A stretch of 64,000 bases of DNA, taken from Micrococcales bacterium. GTDB lineage: Bacteria; Actinomycetota; Actinomycetes; Actinomycetales; Cellulomonadaceae. The stretch spans positions 101,241 to 165,240 of the forward strand of contig WQWY01000004.1 in assembly GCA_009785115.1 (NCBI GenBank). Direction: 5' to 3'. Position 1 is the first letter of the stretch. Each line of letters opens with the position of its first letter. A model generated the notes under the pieces. The model did no database searches, was not told the origin of the DNA, and worked only from the letters and a program-made list of their open reading frames with translations. The position numbers were made by a program, and so were the translations under genes. This document shows positions 38,513 through 47,180 of this stretch, piece after piece.

Positions 38513-39325
38513 ATGGACGAGGCTCCTCGCAAGGTGCGGGTGCACCACCTGGTGCAGGCCAAGCAGCGTGGCGAGAAGCTCGTCATGCTCACCGCGTACG
38601 ACGCGATCACCGCCCGGATCTTCGACGAGGCCGGCGTCGACCTGCTGCTGGTCGGGGACTCGATCGGCAACACCATGCACGGCCAGGCCACGACCCTGCC
38701 GGTCACGGTGGACGAGATGGTGGTCGCCGCTCGGGCCGTGGCCGGCGCCACGCGTCGCGCGCTCGTGGTCGCCGACATGCCTTTCGGCTCCTACGAGGCC
38801 GGGCCCACCCAGGCCCTGGCCACCGCGGTGCGCCTGATGAAGGAGACGGGGGTCTCTGCGGTCAAGCTCGAGGGCGGGGCCCGGGTCGCGGCGCAGGTGC
38901 GTGCCCTGACCGACGCCGGTGTGCCGGTGGTGGGCCACCTGGGCTACACCCCGCAGTCCGAGCACCTGCTCGGCGGGCCTCGGGTCCAGGGTCGCGGGGA
39001 CGCCGCGGCCGAGCGGTTGCGTGCCGACGCGCTGGCGCTGGTCGAGGCCGGGGCGGTGGCCGTCGTGCTGGAGATGGTCCCCGCACCCGTGGCCGCCGAC
39101 GTGACCCAGATCGTGCCCGTCCCGACGATCGGCATCGGCGCCGGCCCGGGCTGCGACGGTCAGGTGCTGGTGTGGGTGGACATGGCGGGGATGACCGACT
39201 GGTCACCGCGCTTCGCCAAACGCTTCGGCGAGGTAGGGCAAGCGCTGCACGATGCGGCCAGCGCTTATGCCGCCGAGGTTCGCGACGGCTCTTTCCCCGA
39301 CGCGGAGCACTCGTTCGCGCAGTAA
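38513..39325 (+). CDS. panB: 3-methyl-2-oxobutanoate hydroxymethyltransferase
   Basis: A 270-residue TIM-barrel enzyme that makes ketopantoate for pantothenate and coenzyme A synthesis, using methylene-tetrahydrofolate. Motifs: MLTAYDAITARIFDEAGVD, LLVGDSIGNTMHGQATTLPV, VVADMPFGSYE, VKLEGGARVA and IGIGAGPGCDGQVLVWVDM. ATG 38513 begins the usual basic stretch. Alone as a plus-strand gene; panC and panD are not nearby. Confidence 0.97.
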   Translation: MDEAPRKVRVHHLVQAKQRGEKLVMLTAYDAITARIFDEAGVDLLLVGDSIGNTMHGQATTLPVTVDEMVVAARAVAGATRRALVVADMPFGSYEAGPTQALATAVRLMKETGVSAVKLEGGARVAAQVRALTDAGVPVVGHLGYTPQSEHLLGGPRVQGRGDAAAERLRADALALVEAGAVAVVLEMVPAPVAADVTQIVPVPTIGIGAGPGCDGQVLVWVDMAGMTDWSPRFAKRFGEVGQALHDAASAYAAEVRDGSFPDAEHSFAQ

Positions 39326-39333
39326 CCCTCCGG

Positions 39334-39525
39334 TCATCGCTCTTCGCGGCGCCAGGTGCGGTCCGCGTCGTCCCAGCTGTCGGTACGTCCACGTGCGGTC
39401 TCCAGGGCGCGCTCGGCCGCCTCTCGGGTGGGGTACGGACCCATCAGGGCGGACCAGTCGGACTGACGGCCCTCCTCGACCTGCTGGGTCTTGAGGTTGT
39501 AGTAGAACTTCTTCTTCCCTAGCAC
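39334..39525 (-). CDS. Small SPOR-like domain protein
   Basis: A 63-residue protein: [40 protein letters not shown], then a charged tail. The [13 protein letters not shown] segment resembles a single SPOR-type repeat, and such short proteins are common next to map in Micrococcales. GTG 39525 has GGGAGG 9 nt upstream and is preferred to the ORF opening at 39585, which would overlap the map promoter. Confidence 0.75.
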   Translation of the reverse strand: MLGKKKFYYNLKTQQVEEGRQSDWSALMGPYPTREAAERALETARGRTDSWDDADRTWRREER

Positions 39526-39583
39526 GAGGCGCGACCTCCCTGTCGGTCCGACGCTGGACCGCCACCTTCGTAGACTGCCAGGC

Positions 39584-40456
39584 ATGAGCGCCGCACAGCG
39601 ACCACGACCACCCCTCGTGCCAGGAAAGATCAGCCCTCGTCGTCAGGTACCGGCCTCGATCCCCCGCCCGGAGTACGTGGGCAAGCCTGCCCCTGCCCGC
39701 TATCGCGGGCCCGACGTGCTCGACACGGAGACGATCGACCGCATCCGCGTCGCGGCCCGGGTCGCGGCCCAGGCGCTGGCGGAGGTCGGCCGGCACATCG
39801 CCCCCGGGGTGACCACGGACGCGCTCGACGCGGTCGGGCACGAGTTCTTGCTCGACCACGGCGCCTACCCGTCCACGCTGGGCTACCGGGGTTTCCCGAA
39901 GTCGCTGTGCACGTCGTTGAACGAGGTGATCTGCCACGGCATCCCCGACTCCACGGTGATCGAGGACGGCGACATCGTGAACATCGACATCACCGCCTAC
40001 CTCGACGGGGTGCACGGCGACACCAACGCGACGTTCCTGGCCGGCGACGTCGACCCTGAGGCTCGGGCGCTGGTCGAGCGCACCCGCGAGGCGCTGGCCC
40101 GGGCCATCAAGGCTGTGCGTCCGGGCCGGGAGATCAACGTGATCGGCCGGGTGATCGAGAAGTACGCGCACCGGTTCGGCTACGGGGTGGTGCGCGACTA
40201 CACCGGGCACGGTGTGGGCCCCGCGTTCCACACCGGTCTGGTGATCCCGCACTACGACGCCGCACCCGACTACGCGACCGTCCTGGAGCCCGGCATGGTG
40301 TTCACCATCGAGCCGATGCTCGACCTGGGGACGCCCGACTGGCGGATGTGGGACGACGACTGGACAGTGGTGACCGCCGACGGTCGATGGTCGGCCCAGT
40401 TCGAGCACACGATCACGGTCACCGAGGACGGTGCGGAGGTGCTGACGCTGCCGTGA
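39584..40456 (+). CDS. map: Methionine aminopeptidase, type I
   Basis: A 290-residue cobalt/iron-type aminopeptidase that removes the initiator methionine. Metal ligands and catalytic residues appear in [60 protein letters not shown] and [17 protein letters not shown]. The 40-residue Pro/Arg-rich N-terminal extension is typical of actinobacterial MetAP1c. TAGACT ends 7 nt before ATG 39584 (leaderless). Its stop overlaps the ppgK start (GTGA). Works after peptide deformylase, also in this window. Confidence 0.97.
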   Translation: MSAAQRPRPPLVPGKISPRRQVPASIPRPEYVGKPAPARYRGPDVLDTETIDRIRVAARVAAQALAEVGRHIAPGVTTDALDAVGHEFLLDHGAYPSTLGYRGFPKSLCTSLNEVICHGIPDSTVIEDGDIVNIDITAYLDGVHGDTNATFLAGDVDPEARALVERTREALARAIKAVRPGREINVIGRVIEKYAHRFGYGVVRDYTGHGVGPAFHTGLVIPHYDAAPDYATVLEPGMVFTIEPMLDLGTPDWRMWDDDWTVVTADGRWSAQFEHTITVTEDGAEVLTLP

Positions 40457-41211
40457 GCAAGAAGAAGCCTGCTGTCGCCTTCGGGGTGGACATCGGCGGG
40501 TCTGGTATCAAGGGCGCGCCGGTGAACCTGACCACGGGCGAGCTCGCGGCCGACCGGGTGCGCATCCCGACCCCGCAGCCGGCCACGCCGTCCGCCGTGG
40601 CGGCCACCGTCGCCGAGGTGGTCGGCAGGTTCGGCCTGGACCCCCAGGTGCCGGTCGGGGTGACGTTCCCGGCCGTCATCACGCACGGCGTGGCCAGGTC
40701 GGCGGCTAACGTGGACGACTCCTGGATCGGCACCGACGTGCAGCAGGTGGTCGGCGCGGCGACCGGCCGGTCGGTGCTCGCGGTCAACGACGCCGACGCG
40801 GCGGGCCTCGCCGAGGTCGTCTACGGTGCCGCGCGGGGCGTCGACGGGGTGGTGCTGGTGGTCACGCTGGGCACCGGGATCGGGTCGGCGCTCGTCGTCG
40901 ACCAGCACCTGGTGCCCAACACCGAGCTGGGCCACCTGGAGATCGACGGGTACGACGCGGAGTCCCGCGCCGCCGACAGCGCCCGAGAGCGCGAGAACCT
41001 GAGCTGGGCCGTGTGGGCGGCACGGCTGCAGCGGTACTTCGACGTGGTGGAGAGGCTGTTCTCCCCCGACCTGATCGTCGTCGGGGGCGGGGTGAGCAAG
41101 AAGCACCAGAGCTTCTTGCCGCTGCTGGACCTGCACGCGCCGATCGTGCCCGCCCGGCTGCGCAACGCCGCGGGGATCGTCGGCGCCGCACGGCTCGCCG
41201 CTGACGCCTGA
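40453..41211 (+). CDS. ppgK: Polyphosphate glucokinase
   Basis: A 252-residue ROK-related kinase that phosphorylates glucose with polyphosphate (and often ATP). [17 protein letters not shown] is the phosphate loop diagnostic of [19 protein letters not shown] carries the catalytic Asp, and [20 protein letters not shown] and [13 protein letters not shown] follow. Unlike the ROK enzyme at 10863 it lacks the zinc motif. GTG 40453 overlaps the map stop by 4 nt. Use of polyphosphate is family knowledge. Confidence 0.95.
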   Translation: MSKKKPAVAFGVDIGGSGIKGAPVNLTTGELAADRVRIPTPQPATPSAVAATVAEVVGRFGLDPQVPVGVTFPAVITHGVARSAANVDDSWIGTDVQQVVGAATGRSVLAVNDADAAGLAEVVYGAARGVDGVVLVVTLGTGIGSALVVDQHLVPNTELGHLEIDGYDAESRAADSARERENLSWAVWAARLQRYFDVVERLFSPDLIVVGGGVSKKHQSFLPLLDLHAPIVPARLRNAAGIVGAARLAADA

Positions 41212-41278
41212 GACCCGCTGAGCCTGAGCTCCGCTGATGTCGGGGCTTCAGGCATCGTCCGTGGGCCGGTCTCACCTC

Positions 41279-41893
41279 TCAGGTGCCGGCGGCGGCGCTC
41301 TCCTTGGCCTGGCGGCGCTGGGCACCCTGGGTCAGCAGCACGTAGCGGAACAGCAGCTCGACGTCCCTCGGGCTGGAGGCGACGAAACGACAGCCGTACC
41401 GCCACCCGCTCACGGACTCCTCCGCCCACACCGTCTGGGCGGTCAGCTCCAGGACGGTGTCGCCGACGAGGAACGGGAAGGTGATCTCGGCGTCTGCCGC
41501 GAGGTGGTCCGCGACGAGGATGCGCACCCCGGTCGCGGAGATGTCCAGGACGGTCAGCGCGAGCTCCTCGGGCTCGCCAGCCCCGGAGGTGACCACACCG
41601 ATCGCAGGCACGCTGACCCGCACCCGGGCCGCACCACGGCGTTGCCGCACCGCGATCTCGTAGAGCCCCGCCAGGAAGATCAGCGACCCGTGCGTCTCGA
41701 CCACCGACGCACCGAAGTGCACCTCACCACGCACCTCGTCGAGCACCCGGACCTCGACGACGGAGCTCACCTCGAGCCCGTCTGGTGCGTCTGGGAACCG
41801 CACAGCCAGCTCGAGGGTGTCGAAGTGCTCCACATAGCCGGTGAGGGTGACGCCGGAGTCCCCGATCACCACGCACCGTGCCAGCTCGTACAT
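41279..41893 (-). CDS. PilZ-domain protein
   Basis: A 204-residue cytoplasmic protein. The C-terminal half (RQRRGAARVRVSVPAIGVVT, LTVLDISATGVRILVADHLA, YGCRFVASSPRDVELLFRYV) matches PilZ, including the RxxxR-like arginines and D-x-S-x-x-G that bind cyclic di-GMP in active members. The N-terminal half is a YcgR-N-like barrel. GGGAGG precedes ATG 41893. As a possible c-di-GMP effector it is relevant to the riboswitch at 58060. Target unknown. Confidence 0.8.
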   Translation of the reverse strand: MYELARCVVIGDSGVTLTGYVEHFDTLELAVRFPDAPDGLEVSSVVEVRVLDEVRGEVHFGASVVETHGSLIFLAGLYEIAVRQRRGAARVRVSVPAIGVVTSGAGEPEELALTVLDISATGVRILVADHLAADAEITFPFLVGDTVLELTAQTVWAEESVSGWRYGCRFVASSPRDVELLFRYVLLTQGAQRRQAKESAAAGT

Positions 41894-42013
41894 CGGTCCT
41901 CCCGTCTCGCACCGACCGTACCGCGCCACGAGGGTCGTCGCGCGATGCACCTGGCTGCTATGTACTTACTCATCGACAGATCGACCGCGCACACCAAGCA
42001 GAGAGGGGGTGCG

Positions 42014-42388
42014 GATGAGCCAGTCGGTACGCCGGGTTCTGTCCCCGTGCGAGGTCACCCTCGCTCGGGTGGCGGCCATCCATCTACGACGTGCGTCGCC
42101 GCACGCCTCTAGCGGCCTACCCGGGAGCTCGGGCGGGCCGCCCTCGAACGCTCCCTGTCTGGCCTTGCTCCGGGTGGGGTTTGCCTAGCCGCACCGGTCA
42201 CCCGGTGCGCTGGTGGTCTCTTGCACCACCGTTTCACCCTTACCAGCCCCGAAGGGCTGGCGGTCTGTTCTCTGTGGCACTGTCCCGCGGGTCACCCCGG
42301 GTGGGTGTTACCCACCACCCTGCCCTGCGGAGCCCGGACGTTCCTCGGCGGGCCCGAAGGCCCGACGCGACCGCCTGACTGACTCATC
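42014..42388 (-). ncRNA. rnpB: RNase P RNA, bacterial class A
   Basis: The catalytic RNA that trims tRNA 5' ends. Read on the minus strand it has the hallmark elements: GAGGAACGTCCGGGCTCC near the 5' end, ACAGTGCCACAGAGAACAGA, GGGTGAAACGGTGGTGCAAG with AGACCACC, TAGGCAAACCCC, and a 3' end AGAACCCGGCGTACCGACTG. Ends are set by the P1 strands and may be off by several nucleotides. ORFs drawn over it are spurious. Lies between the PilZ gene and the zinc-ribbon gene. Confidence 0.97.
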
Positions 42389-42435
42389 CGCGCCCGCCAT
42401 CCTACCGAGAGTGCCGACCGACGACGACGGGACCG

Positions 42436-43164
42436 TCAGACCCGGACGAGGATGCGCCCGCACTCCTCGCAGCGCACCACCGTGTCGGGCGCGGCGGAGC
42501 GGATCGCCTCGAGGTCCAGCGGGTTGAGCTCCATGCGACAGCTCTCGCAGCGCGAGCCGAGCAGCCGACCGGCCCCGCGTCCACCGTCGCGGGCGCGCAG
42601 CCGCTCGTACAGGCTCACCAGCCCGGCGTCCAGACCAGCGACCGCTGCGGCGCGCTTCTCGGCTACCTCGGCCGCCTGGGTATCGACCCCGGCCACCGCG
42701 ACCTCGGCCGCCTGACGGGCCGAGGCGAGCTCTGCCTCCACGACGTCGTAGGCGGTCTGCACCTCGGCCAAGGCGGCCTGATGAGCCTCCAGACGTTCCA
42801 TGACCTCCAGCTCGACGTCTTCCAAGGTGGCCTGGCGCACAGCCAGGTGCTCGATCTCCGAGGTCAGCGCCTGCACGTCCTTGAGGCTGGCCGAGCCGGA
42901 GTCCAGCCTGCTCTGGTCGCGGGCCGTCCGGGCACGCACCTGCTCGACGTCGGCCTCGGCCTTGGCGAGCTCGCGGGCCAGGTCGGCGGCGGCGGTCTGG
43001 CTGGCCACCAGGGCCGTGCGCAGGTCGGCGGAGCGTGACTCCAGCGTGGCGACAGCGGCCAGCTCCGGCAGGGTGGCCCGCTGGTGGGCCAGCTGGTCGG
43101 CTCGCACGTCGAGGTCTTGCACGTCGAGCAGACGTACCTGGTCTGCTGCCGGGGCTGTGGTCAC
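42436..43164 (-). CDS. Coiled-coil protein with C-terminal zinc ribbon (C4-type)
   Basis: A 242-residue protein: about 180 residues of heptad-rich coiled coil (for example ADLARELAKAEADVEQVRAR), then a zinc ribbon CESCRMELNPLDLEAIR and CEECGRILVRV with four cysteines. This is the widespread CT398-like/zf-RING_7 family linked to nucleic-acid or flagellar-export-like functions but without settled role. GTG 43164 overlaps the Nif3 stop by 4 nt, so the pair is one operon, a conserved association. Confidence 0.9.
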   Translation of the reverse strand: MTTAPAADQVRLLDVQDLDVRADQLAHQRATLPELAAVATLESRSADLRTALVASQTAAADLARELAKAEADVEQVRARTARDQSRLDSGSASLKDVQALTSEIEHLAVRQATLEDVELEVMERLEAHQAALAEVQTAYDVVEAELASARQAAEVAVAGVDTQAAEVAEKRAAAVAGLDAGLVSLYERLRARDGGRGAGRLLGSRCESCRMELNPLDLEAIRSAAPDTVVRCEECGRILVRV

Positions 43165-44351
43165 GAGTCTCCTCCGGTGCGGGCCGGGACGTGCCCGGTC
43201 CAGGGGTCGGTGCGCAGGGTGCTCACCCTGGTCTCCACGCTACCGTCCAGATCGGTGGTCAGGGCGCGGGCCGCGTCGGGCAGCCACAGCCATTCCGAGG
43301 CGGCGTGCGAGACGTCGATCAGATAGGGCGTGGGGGCGGGGCGCCGTCCGGTCGCCGCCTCGTGCTCGGCCTGCTCGCGCGCCTCGGACGCCGGGTGGTG
43401 GCGCAGGTCGGCGGTGACGTAGACGTCGGCACCGCTGGCTCGTGCCGTGTCGAGCTCGGAGTCCCCCGCACCGCCGAGCACGGCCACCCGTGCCACCGGT
43501 GCTTCGGGCGGGCCCGCGTAGCGCACCCCGGAGACCGTCGGCGGCAGCGCGGCGGCGACCGTGCTCGCCAGGCCGTGCAGCGTGCACGTGGCCGGCAGAC
43601 GTCCGAGCCGTCCCAGGCCGGTGCTCTCAGGCCAGGCGGCGAGCTCCAGCACGTCGAAGGCGGGTTCCTCGTAGGGGTGGGCGGCACGCATCGCCGCGAC
43701 CACGGCGGCCCGGGCTCCGCGTGGGGCGACCATCTCGACCCTGGCCTCGACCACCGTGGTCGCCTGCCCAGCCGTCCCGACGGTCGGGTTCGCCGCGTGC
43801 GACGGCACAAACGTGCCCTCGCCGGTGGTGGACCACGCGCAGCGCGAGTACTCCCCGATCGCCCCGGCTCCCTCAGCCGCCATCGCGTCGACGACGGCTG
43901 AGGCGTCGGCGACCGGAACGAACACCACGTGCTTGTCCAGCCCGGGCCCTGGGTCGGCGCGCAGAGGCGCGACGTCGACCAGCCCGAGCGCGGCGGCCAG
44001 GGCGTCGGCCACCCCACCGGTCGCCGCGTCGGCGTTGGTGTGCGCGGCATACAGGGCGACGCCTGAGGTGACCAGACGGTGCACCACCGCACCCTTCGGC
44101 GTGGTCGCGGCCACCGAGTGCACCCCGCGCAGCATCAACGGGTGGTGCACCACCAGCAGGTCCGCACCCCACTCGACCGCCTCGTCGACCACGGCCATCA
44201 CCGGGTCGACGGCGAACATCACCCGCCGCACAGGTGCGGCGGGATCGCCGCAGACCAGCCCCACCCGGTCCCACCCGGCAGCGAGCCTCGGCGGGAAGCG
44301 ACGGTCCAGGGCCTCGACCGCGTCACCGACGGTGGGTCTCGTGTTCTCCAC
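43161..44351 (-). CDS. Nif3-like dinuclear metal centre protein
   Basis: A 396-residue Nif3/YbgI-family protein, proposed as a type 2 GTP cyclohydrolase-like or metal-handling hexamer. Metal ligands are in LLVVHHPLMLRGVHSV, YAAHTNADAATGGV and DVSHAASEWLWLP. An inserted central PII-like domain (AHPYEEPAFDVLELA) makes this the long form. ATG 44351. Followed by the zinc-ribbon gene with a 4-nt overlap. Precise reaction not settled. Confidence 0.9.
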   Translation of the reverse strand: MENTRPTVGDAVEALDRRFPPRLAAGWDRVGLVCGDPAAPVRRVMFAVDPVMAVVDEAVEWGADLLVVHHPLMLRGVHSVAATTPKGAVVHRLVTSGVALYAAHTNADAATGGVADALAAALGLVDVAPLRADPGPGLDKHVVFVPVADASAVVDAMAAEGAGAIGEYSRCAWSTTGEGTFVPSHAANPTVGTAGQATTVVEARVEMVAPRGARAAVVAAMRAAHPYEEPAFDVLELAAWPESTGLGRLGRLPATCTLHGLASTVAAALPPTVSGVRYAGPPEAPVARVAVLGGAGDSELDTARASGADVYVTADLRHHPASEAREQAEHEAATGRRPAPTPYLIDVSHAASEWLWLPDAARALTTDLDGSVETRVSTLRTDPWTGHVPARTGGDS

Positions 44352-44701
44352 ATCGGGAACCTACCCCGGCTCCCGCCCCTCTGACGAGACGGTCTTGGTG
44401 AGCCTCAGACCTGTGACGTCGTACCCGAGGCCGAGCCGGGTCGCGCTGCTAGCATCGGGGCACGTTCGTGTTTCGATGATCGTCTCTCGAGGTGAGCTGA
44501 TGACCCGGCCGGTGGCCACCGTCTGAAGCGTCCGCGTGCTCACGACGCGGGCCGTGGCCTGACCTCATCCGCTGTTCGCCTGGCTCGAGCGTGGGCTCGC
44601 CAGGCCGCCCAGACCGGCTCGTGGTTCTCTGGTGCGACAAGCACCGCCCGGTCGCCGTCTGGGGCTCGACCTCACCTCACACGGACAAGGAAACACCGAT
44701 C
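44352..44701. other. 350-nt leader region of the methyltransferase gene
   Basis: Between Nif3 (minus) and the methyltransferase (plus). TAGCAT at 44451-44456 is a possible -10. A short frame (44476-44526) is followed by an inverted repeat GCCTGGC / GCCAGGC. This looks like an RNA leader rather than spacer, but no known riboswitch matched. Confidence 0.4.
44476..44526 (+). CDS. Possible leader peptide upstream of the methyltransferase (low confidence)
   Basis: A 16-residue frame MIVSRGELMTRPVATV. An internal ATG at 44500 has GAGGTG 5 nt upstream and would give MTRPVATV. Hairpins follow before the methyltransferase start 200 nt downstream. The arrangement recalls translational attenuators ahead of methyltransferase genes, but nothing proves translation. 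Confidence 0.3.
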   Translation: MIVSRGELMTRPVATV

Positions 44702-45445
44702 ATGGACATCCCTCGCATCTTCACGATCCGCGAGAGCAACCACCGCATCCACAACCCGATCACCCCAGACAAGCTCGCGCTCCTGGGCCGGGCGCTGCAC
44801 CTGAGACCAGGCATGGAGGCGCTCGACCTGGCGAGCGGCTCTGGAGAGATGCTCTGCACCTGGGCGCGCGACCACGGCCTGACCGGTACCGGCGTGGACC
44901 TCTGCGCGATGTTCACCGAGCAGGCTCGGGCGCGCGCGGTCGAGCTCGGCGTCGCCGACCGGGTCGGCTTCGTGCACGCCGACGCGGCGGGCTACGTCAC
45001 CGAGCCGGTCGACCTGGTCTCGTGCATCGGCGCGACCTGGATCGGTGGCGGCCTGGCCGGCACGGTCGAGCTGTTGGCGCGCAGCCTGCGACCAGGTGGC
45101 CTGATGCTGGTCGGGGAGCCGTACTGGCGTCGTACCCCACCAGACCAGGAGACCATCGAGGCCTGTGAAGCCACCAGCATGGACGACTGGCTGTCTCTGC
45201 CCGAGACGCTGACGCACCTCAGCGACCTGGGATACGACGTCGTGGAGATGGTGCTCGCCGACCAGGACAGCTGGGACCGCTACATGGCGCCCCAGTGGTT
45301 CGCCATGCGCACCTGGCTCGACGAGAACCCCGACGACGAGATGGCCGAGCAGGTGCGTGCCGAGCTGCGCACCGAGCCCGCGCGCTACGCGTACAGCACA
45401 CGCGAGCACGTCGGCTGGGGCATCTTCGCCCTGCGCCAGCGCTGA
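44702..45445 (+). CDS. SAM-dependent class I methyltransferase
   Basis: A 247-residue methyltransferase. The SAM motif is MEALDLASGSGEMLCTWARD, with VDLCAMFTEQARARAVELG as motif II, DLVSCIGATWIGGGL as motif IV and LRPGGLMLVGEPYWRR after it. It resembles small-molecule or cyclopropane-type methyltransferases; substrate unknown. ATG 44702 is used (AAGGAA upstream), not the ORF opening at 44591. Preceded by a long leader and followed by a perfect 30-bp palindrome. Confidence 0.85.
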   Translation: MDIPRIFTIRESNHRIHNPITPDKLALLGRALHLRPGMEALDLASGSGEMLCTWARDHGLTGTGVDLCAMFTEQARARAVELGVADRVGFVHADAAGYVTEPVDLVSCIGATWIGGGLAGTVELLARSLRPGGLMLVGEPYWRRTPPDQETIEACEATSMDDWLSLPETLTHLSDLGYDVVEMVLADQDSWDRYMAPQWFAMRTWLDENPDDEMAEQVRAELRTEPARYAYSTREHVGWGIFALRQR

Positions 45446-45454
45446 CGGCCGGCG

Positions 45455-45484
45455 GGCTGGGTGCGAAGGCCTTCGCACCCAGCC
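45455..45484. terminator. Perfect 30-bp palindrome after the methyltransferase gene
   Basis: GGCTGGGTGCGAAGG and its exact complement meet with no unpaired loop. It lies just after the methyltransferase stop and is a probable terminator, followed by a short T/C run. Confidence 0.75.
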
Positions 45485-45512
45485 TGTCTCGTCGCCACAG
45501 GTCGGACCACGA

Positions 45513-45543
45513 AAGACGCCCCGGGATCGACCCGAGGCGTCTT
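45513..45543. terminator. Second hairpin after the methyltransferase gene
   Basis: AAGACGCC and GGCGTCTT with an inner CGGG/CCCG stem, one mismatch between them. Confidence 0.6.
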
Positions 45544-45731
45544 CGCGCATGCCGCAAGTTCGAGCGAGAGCCGCTCAGTGGACCTCACCAGAGGAAGTTC
45601 AAACTGCCAACCGGACCACAGCAGGGGGTACACAGGGGCTTGCCCCTGTGCGGGCGCGGGGCTAGGCCCCGCCAGACATGACGAGAGCGACCAGGCTTGC
45701 GGAACGCAAGCACAGGTCGCTCTCGATCGAG
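45544..45731. other. Hairpin-rich spacer downstream of tRNA-Val
   Basis: Three more inverted repeats: CACAGGGGC/GCCCCTGTG (45631-45650), GCGGGGC/GCCCCGC (45656-45672), and an 11-bp stem CGAGAGCGACC/GGTCGCTCTCG (45682-45725) enclosing GCTTGC/GCAAGC. The last is the likely terminator of tRNA-Val. No coding frame convinces. Confidence 0.6.
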
Positions 45732-45805
45732 TGGGCCCGGCCGGTCTCGAACCGACGACCTCCGCGGTGTAAGCGCGGCGCTCTGACCATCTGAGCTACA
45801 GGCCC
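45732..45805 (-). tRNA. tRNA-Val (anticodon TAC)
   Basis: Read on the minus strand: acceptor GGGCCTG/CGGGCCC, D arm GCTC..GAGC, anticodon stem CCGCG/CGCGG with loop CTTACAC (anticodon TAC), T arm GTCGG-TTCGAGA-CCGGC, discriminator A. CCA is not encoded. Confidence 0.93.
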
Positions 45806-46032
45806 CGTGGGGGCTGCCCAGGCTACCGGGTCGACGGGCGGCGGCGCGGCTCCCGCCCGCACGGGGCCCCGCGGAGCCCTGCCGCACCTGTGCACAGGTC
45901 TCATCACTTGAGACATGGACAAGGTCACGTCAAGAGAACATCAAGTTTCGGAAGATCGTTGACAGTCGTCATAGAGGCTGCATAGAGTCGCGGCGCCCCC
46001 ATCACCGGGTGCTCTGAGAGAAGGAGTTCAGA

Positions 46033-46998
46033 ATGAGGTCGATCAAGAGAGGCGTCGCTGTCGCGCTCGGATTTTCGGTCGCGCTGCTGGCGATCAATCC
46101 TGTAGCAGCGGTGGCGAGCTCGGGGAAGAAGTCGACAGAATGCACCGAGCCGACACAGGAGACCATGGCTGGTCTTTCTGAGGCGATGCACGACGAGGCG
46201 TTCGCCTACGCCCAGTACCTGGCGTTCGGGGCCGTCGCGAGCCCGAAGGGCCAGACGTCGTTGTCGAAGCTGTACCAGAGGACCGCGGAGGTCGAGCTCC
46301 AGGGCCACTTCTCCACCCTGGCCTCTCTCGCCTGCTTGGTCGGGACCACCGCGGAGAACCTGACCAGCGCCATCGAGGGCGAGGACTACGAGACGACGGA
46401 CATGTACGTGAGGTTCGCGCAGGAGGCGTACGCCGACGGCGACATCGAGGCAGGCGACCTCTTCTCGGAGATCGGGGAGGACGAGGCCACGCACCGCGAC
46501 ATGTTCGCCCAGGCTCTGACCTCGCTCTCCGGCCACCCCGCGGGCCACAAGAGCGCGGTTCCCGTCGCCCCGGCCCCGGACGCGGTCCCGATCCTGGCAG
46601 GTGACGGCTCCGGCCTCTCCCCCAGGACGCTGGAGAACCTGAGCACGGCGATGCACGGCGAGGCGTTCGCGTACGCCTCCTACATGCTCTACGCCGACCA
46701 GGCTCAGCGCTCCGGGCTCCCCGCCATCGCGAAGCTGTTCAGGGCGACGGCTCAGATCGAGCTGGAAGAGCACTTCCGCGAGCTGGCGAACCTCGCCGGC
46801 ATGGTGAGCGACAACGCCACGAACCTTCAGGTCGCCATCGACGGAGAGGTGCACGACTCGACGGTCATGTACCCGCGGCTCGCGATGAGCGCCATCGCCG
46901 CCGGTGACTACACCGTGGCCTCGGCTCTCCTCAAGATCCGCGACGACGAGGCCACCCACGTCGTCGCGTTCACCGCGGAGCTCGCCAAGCTTCGCTGA
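46033..46998 (+). CDS. Secreted protein with two ferritin-like (DUF2202/rubrerythrin-type) domains
   Basis: A 321-residue exported protein: Sec signal (MRSIKRGVAVALGFSVALLA, cleavage near VAAVASS) then two homologous four-helix domains. Domain 1 has HDEAFAYAQYLAF, AEVELQGHFSTLA and GEDEATHRDMF; domain 2 has HGEAFAYASYMLY, AQIELEEHFRELA and RDDEATHVVAF. Each carries the E, ExxH and ExxH ligands of a di-iron site. A linker of Pro/Ala-rich residues joins them. AAGGAG precedes ATG 46033. Likely handles iron or peroxide outside the membrane; no partner is adjacent. Ends in a 16-bp terminator. Confidence 0.88.
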   Translation: MRSIKRGVAVALGFSVALLAINPVAAVASSGKKSTECTEPTQETMAGLSEAMHDEAFAYAQYLAFGAVASPKGQTSLSKLYQRTAEVELQGHFSTLASLACLVGTTAENLTSAIEGEDYETTDMYVRFAQEAYADGDIEAGDLFSEIGEDEATHRDMFAQALTSLSGHPAGHKSAVPVAPAPDAVPILAGDGSGLSPRTLENLSTAMHGEAFAYASYMLYADQAQRSGLPAIAKLFRATAQIELEEHFRELANLAGMVSDNATNLQVAIDGEVHDSTVMYPRLAMSAIAAGDYTVASALLKIRDDEATHVVAFTAELAKLR

Positions 46999-47024
46999 CA
47001 ACAGCTCGCGATACCGAGAGACAC

Positions 47025-47071
47025 CACCGGGTGGTCGCCCACCGTCATGAGAACGGGGCGACCACCCGGTG
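47025..47071. terminator. Terminator after the rubrerythrin gene
   Basis: Perfect 16-bp stem CACCGGGTGGTCGCCC / GGGCGACCACCCGGTG with a 15-nt loop. Confidence 0.88.
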
Positions 47072-47180
47072 TTCGTGCGATCTCGCGCGCGGCCGCTGTA
47101 CGGGCGGCTCAGCGCACCAGGCGACTGGTCGACGACGGTGCTCGGTCGACAGCTGGCTGGTCGACGCGCCAGGTGTCCGG

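Noticed and set aside
41841-42527. Several short ORFs across 42.0-42.4 kb
   Set aside because: They overlap the RNase P RNA gene.
45550-45600. Possible tRNA fragment (GTTCGAG) near 45.56 kb
   Set aside because: Only the T-loop-like string is present; no acceptor or anticodon stem can be formed.
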